A DNA stretch of 8,381 nt, from contig UQKY01000064.1 of NCBI GenBank assembly GCA_900541785.1, forward strand, positions 1-8,381, written 5' to 3'. The stretch is from an uncultured Collinsella sp. (GTDB lineage Bacteria > Actinomycetota > Coriobacteriia > Coriobacteriales > Coriobacteriaceae). Positions 7,678 to 8,381 of this stretch are shown here, one piece after another. Both the position numbers and the translations under genes were made by a program. The notes under the pieces are model-generated. The model saw nothing but the letters and a program-made list of their open reading frames with translations. It ran no database searches and was not told the origin of the DNA. Each line of letters starts with the position of its first letter. The first letter of the stretch is position 1.

Positions 7678-7719
7678 AAGCGCCCGCTTGCTCCCCCAGC
7701 AAGCGGGCGCTTTGTGTGT
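7678..7719 (+). terminator. Rho-independent terminator of the pknB operon
   Basis: A perfect 14-bp inverted repeat (7679-7692 with 7698-7711, AGCGCCCGCTTGCT and its complement) encloses a CCCCC loop and is followed by TTTGTGTGT. One more A-T pair (7678/7712) extends the stem. A smaller hairpin, GCGGT-TTAG-ACCGC, lies upstream at 7648-7661. The position 53 bases after the pknB stop fits the end of the operon. Confidence 0.9.
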
Positions 7720-7754
7720 CTCAGTAGACATCTGGTGATTTGATTTGGAAAATG

Positions 7755-7784
7755 TGGACGGACCCGCAGCCGGACGGGTAGAAT
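7755..7784 (+). promoter_or_regulatory. Candidate promoter for a small RNA
   Basis: TAGAAT at 7779-7784 is a good -10 hexamer (one base from TATAAT). TGGACG at 7755-7760, 18 bases upstream, matches four of six bases of TTGACA. It lies after the operon terminator, so it could start an independent transcript near 7791. The -35 is weak and such matches can arise by chance. Confidence 0.5.
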
Positions 7785-7790
7785 GTTTCT

Positions 7791-7887
7791 AGAAAACGAC
7801 GCATCCCGCGTAAGTGTTAAGGAGCGCGGGCGGCCTAGTTTTCTAACGTGTTAAACGGCCGGGCTGCAACCCCGGCCGTTTTTATTT
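7791..7887 (+). ncRNA. Candidate ~97-nt structured small RNA
   Basis: From the predicted start near 7791 to a terminator T-run at 7887 there is no convincing open frame, but the sequence folds neatly. TAGAAAAC (7790-7797) pairs with GTTTTCTA (7838-7845); inside it CCCGCG (7805-7810) pairs with CGCGGG (7825-7830) around a 14-base loop containing AAGGAG. The 3' end is the terminator hairpin at 7853-7881. GTGTTAA occurs twice, once in the loop (7814-7820) and once at the terminator foot (7848-7854). It matches no RNA family I recognise (not tmRNA, SRP, 6S, 6C or a known riboswitch). Its 3' end is antisense to the end of the convergent small gene at 7882-8031. A leader or trailer role is also possible. 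Confidence 0.45.
7853..7887. terminator. Intrinsic terminator, possibly bidirectional
   Basis: AAACGGCCGGG (7853-7863) pairs perfectly with CCCGGCCGTTT (7871-7881) around a 7-base loop. On the plus strand the T-run is TTTTTATTT, a strong terminator. On the minus strand the hairpin begins one base after the TAA of the small gene and is followed only by TTTAACA, so termination there should be weaker. Confidence 0.85.
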
Positions 7888-8031
7888 GCGCTTGCGGCGC
7901 AAACGCCGAGAACCGTCCGCACCGCGCGTGCGCCTACGGACCTTAAACCGAACCTCATACGAATCAAGAAACGCAATGATGAACGTGCCGACCGTCGCAA
8001 GGGCGGCGAGCGCGTTAAGGAATTTCAGCAA
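7882..8031 (-). CDS. Small one-helix membrane protein with basic C-terminus, unknown function
   Basis: A 49-residue candidate gene that I cannot assign to a named family. From a TTG start at 8031 it has a hydrophobic helix (about residues 4-22, including Ala-Leu-Ala-Thr-Val-Gly-Thr-Phe-Ile-Ile-Ala), Asp-Ser-Tyr at 23-25, and a tail with 13 Arg and 4 Lys among its last 24 residues. The start is chosen because GGAGGT lies exactly 6 bases upstream; the frame stays open to a GTG at 8085 (67 residues) without a good site there. The TAA stop lies directly beside a terminator hairpin. Layout and composition recall short hydrophobic type I toxins or holin-like peptides of Gram-positives, and a candidate RNA is encoded convergently on the plus strand with overlapping 3' ends. 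That similarity is in form only. Chance ORFs of this length are common in GC-rich DNA; the ribosome site, helix and terminator together raise the odds. Confidence 0.5.
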   Translation of the reverse strand: MLKFLNALAALATVGTFIIAFLDSYEVRFKVRRRTRGADGSRRLRRKRK

Positions 8032-8037
8032 TTGGGG

Positions 8038-8043
8038 ACCTCC
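8038..8043 (-). promoter_or_regulatory. Ribosome binding site of the small membrane protein gene
   Basis: On the minus strand GGAGGT sits 6 bases before the TTG at 8031. Its AGGTC can pair with GACTT about six bases upstream in a short hairpin, which could partly hide the site; this pairing is inference. Confidence 0.55.
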
Positions 8044-8088
8044 GATCAAGTCTTCGGCCGCCCGCGCACGGGACGCGTCGCACACACG

Positions 8089-8094
8089 ATTCTA
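8089..8094 (-). promoter_or_regulatory. Candidate -10 element for the small minus-strand gene
   Basis: TAGAAT on the minus strand would start a transcript near 8082, giving a 5' leader of about 50 bases before the TTG at 8031. No clear -35 hexamer is visible at 16-18 bases upstream, so support is weak. Confidence 0.3.
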
Positions 8095-8165
8095 ACCGAT
8101 GCAGCCCTGATGATGCGGGCGACGGGAAGGGTGGCGCGAGCGGGGCTAGACGAAATGCGACCCAT
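8095..8165. other. Intergenic DNA without a recognised feature
   Basis: Between the small minus-strand gene's putative promoter and the repeat array I see no gene, terminator or known RNA. A short TGATGATGCGGGCGACGG stretch near 8108-8125 loosely resembles the first bases of the downstream repeat unit and may be a decayed copy. Confidence 0.3.
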
Positions 8166-8206
8166 ATTGGTGACGCGGGCGTCGACGGCCCGAATCCGGC
8201 CCTTAG

Positions 8207-8256
8207 ACCAGAAGAGCCCGGCACCGTGGTGGTACCGGGCTCGGCAAATCTCTGGT
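8207..8256. repeat. Palindrome of repeat copy 1
   Basis: Outer arms ACCAGA (8207-8212) and TCTGGT (8251-8256) flank an inner stem: GAGCCCGG (8214-8221) with CCGGGCTC (8235-8242), a C/A mismatch, then ACC (8223-8225) with GGT (8231-8233) around the loop GTGGT. No T-run follows on the plus strand, and only TTCTGGTCT follows the inner stem on the minus strand, so it is at best a weak terminator. Confidence 0.8.
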
Positions 8257-8275
8257 GCCCCCGGGCGGATTCGAA
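8253..8275 (-). pseudogene. tRNA 3'-end fragment (T-loop to CCA)
   Basis: Read on the minus strand this 23-base piece has exact tRNA geometry: T-loop TTCGAAT, T-stem 3' strand CCGCC, acceptor 3' strand CGGGGGC, discriminator A and encoded CCA. The matching T-stem 5' strand (GGCGG) is absent; the five bases before the loop are GAGTT. No matching acceptor 5' strand (GCCCCCG) is found at the proper distance. It is therefore a tRNA tail and not a functional tRNA gene. Such tails arise by duplication of tRNA flanks or as attachment-site remnants. Confidence 0.65.
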
Positions 8276-8334
8276 AACTCCCCCCGCGGGAAAATTGGTG
8301 ACGCGGGTGCCGACGGCCCGAATCCTGCCCTTAG

Positions 8335-8381
8335 ACCAGAAGAGCCCGGCACCGTGGTGGTACCGGGCTCGGCAAATCTCT
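8335..8381. repeat. Palindrome of repeat copy 2, cut by window end
   Basis: The structure is identical to copy 1, shifted by 128 bases: ACCAGA at 8335-8340, inner stem 8342-8349 with 8363-8370, ACC 8351-8353 with GGT 8359-8361. The outer right arm is cut after TCT at the window edge. The stem is unchanged between copies while the three differences lie outside it. Confidence 0.8.

Larger units (their letters stand above)
8166..8381. repeat. Tandem repeat array, 128-bp period, continuing past the window
   Basis: An 88-bp core at 8166-8253 recurs at 8294-8381 with three mismatches (two in the GCGGG(C/T)G(T/C)CG segment and one in AATCC(G/T)GCCC). A 40-bp spacer (8254-8293) separates them, giving a 128-bp period. 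The second core ends at the window edge, so the copy number is unknown. The period is not a multiple of three, which argues against a protein repeat. Each core contains a long palindrome, and the spacer holds most of a tRNA-like 3' end. Confidence 0.9.

Noticed and set aside
7886..8095. 69-residue plus-strand frame opposite the small membrane gene
   Set aside because: Arg/Ser-rich, no ribosome site before its start, and begins inside the terminator region; the minus-strand frame has better support.
8032..8301. 89-residue plus-strand frame containing Ala-Pro-Trp-Trp-Tyr-Arg and Gly-Ala-Pro-Gly-Arg-Ile-Arg
   Set aside because: Translation of the palindromic repeat and the antisense of a tRNA tail, a well-known source of false hypothetical proteins; the 128-bp period shifts frame between copies.
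8253..8330. Complete tRNA gene on the minus strand
   Set aside because: T-stem 5' strand, anticodon arm and matching acceptor 5' strand are missing.
8166..8381. CRISPR array
   Set aside because: The repeated core is 88 bp with near-identical copies and a single 40-bp spacer holding a tRNA tail; far longer than CRISPR repeats and no cas genes in the window.

Overview
The window looks like chromosomal DNA of a GC-rich actinobacterium. Gene order (two FHA proteins, a PP2C phosphatase, RodA, PbpA, a PASTA kinase) is the classic actinobacterial cell-wall/Ser-Thr phosphorylation cluster. The fused RodA-PbpA gene and the absence of a separate pknA suggest Coriobacteriia, perhaps Collinsella or a relative. 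This assignment is inference from gene content and style, not from a database match.

Bases 1-7625 hold five plus-strand genes that are probably co-expressed: the 3' end of an fhaA-like gene, fhaB (one membrane helix plus FHA), pstP (PP2C phosphatase with an unusual ~240-residue Pro/Ala/Glu-rich N-terminus), one 956-residue gene joining a RodA/FtsW glycosyltransferase to a class B penicillin-binding transpeptidase, and pknB (kinase, membrane helix, four PASTA repeats). The first four are tightly packed (6-bp gap, 4-bp overlap, 16-bp gap). A 132-bp gap with a GC-rich hairpin precedes pknB. The expected circuit is: PknB senses peptidoglycan fragments or lipid II outside the cell and phosphorylates targets inside; FHA proteins bind the phosphothreonines; PstP reverses the signal; the SEDS-PBP fusion is the wall-synthesis machine that the circuit surrounds.

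Bases 7626-8085 are a compact intergenic zone. A strong intrinsic terminator ends the operon. It is followed by a candidate promoter, a ~97-nt structured candidate small RNA ending in its own terminator, and, convergent on the minus strand, a small candidate gene for a 49-residue one-helix protein with a very basic tail. The layout (short hydrophobic peptide gene with an oppositely oriented small RNA sharing the terminator region) resembles 3'-overlapping type I toxin-antitoxin loci. It is the best candidate here for something undescribed, but it is a hypothesis.

Bases 8166-8381 are the start of a tandem repeat array with a 128-bp period. Each unit contains a long imperfect palindrome. The spacer between units carries a sequence with the exact geometry of a tRNA 3' end (T-loop through CCA, minus strand) without the rest of the tRNA. 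The array runs off the window.
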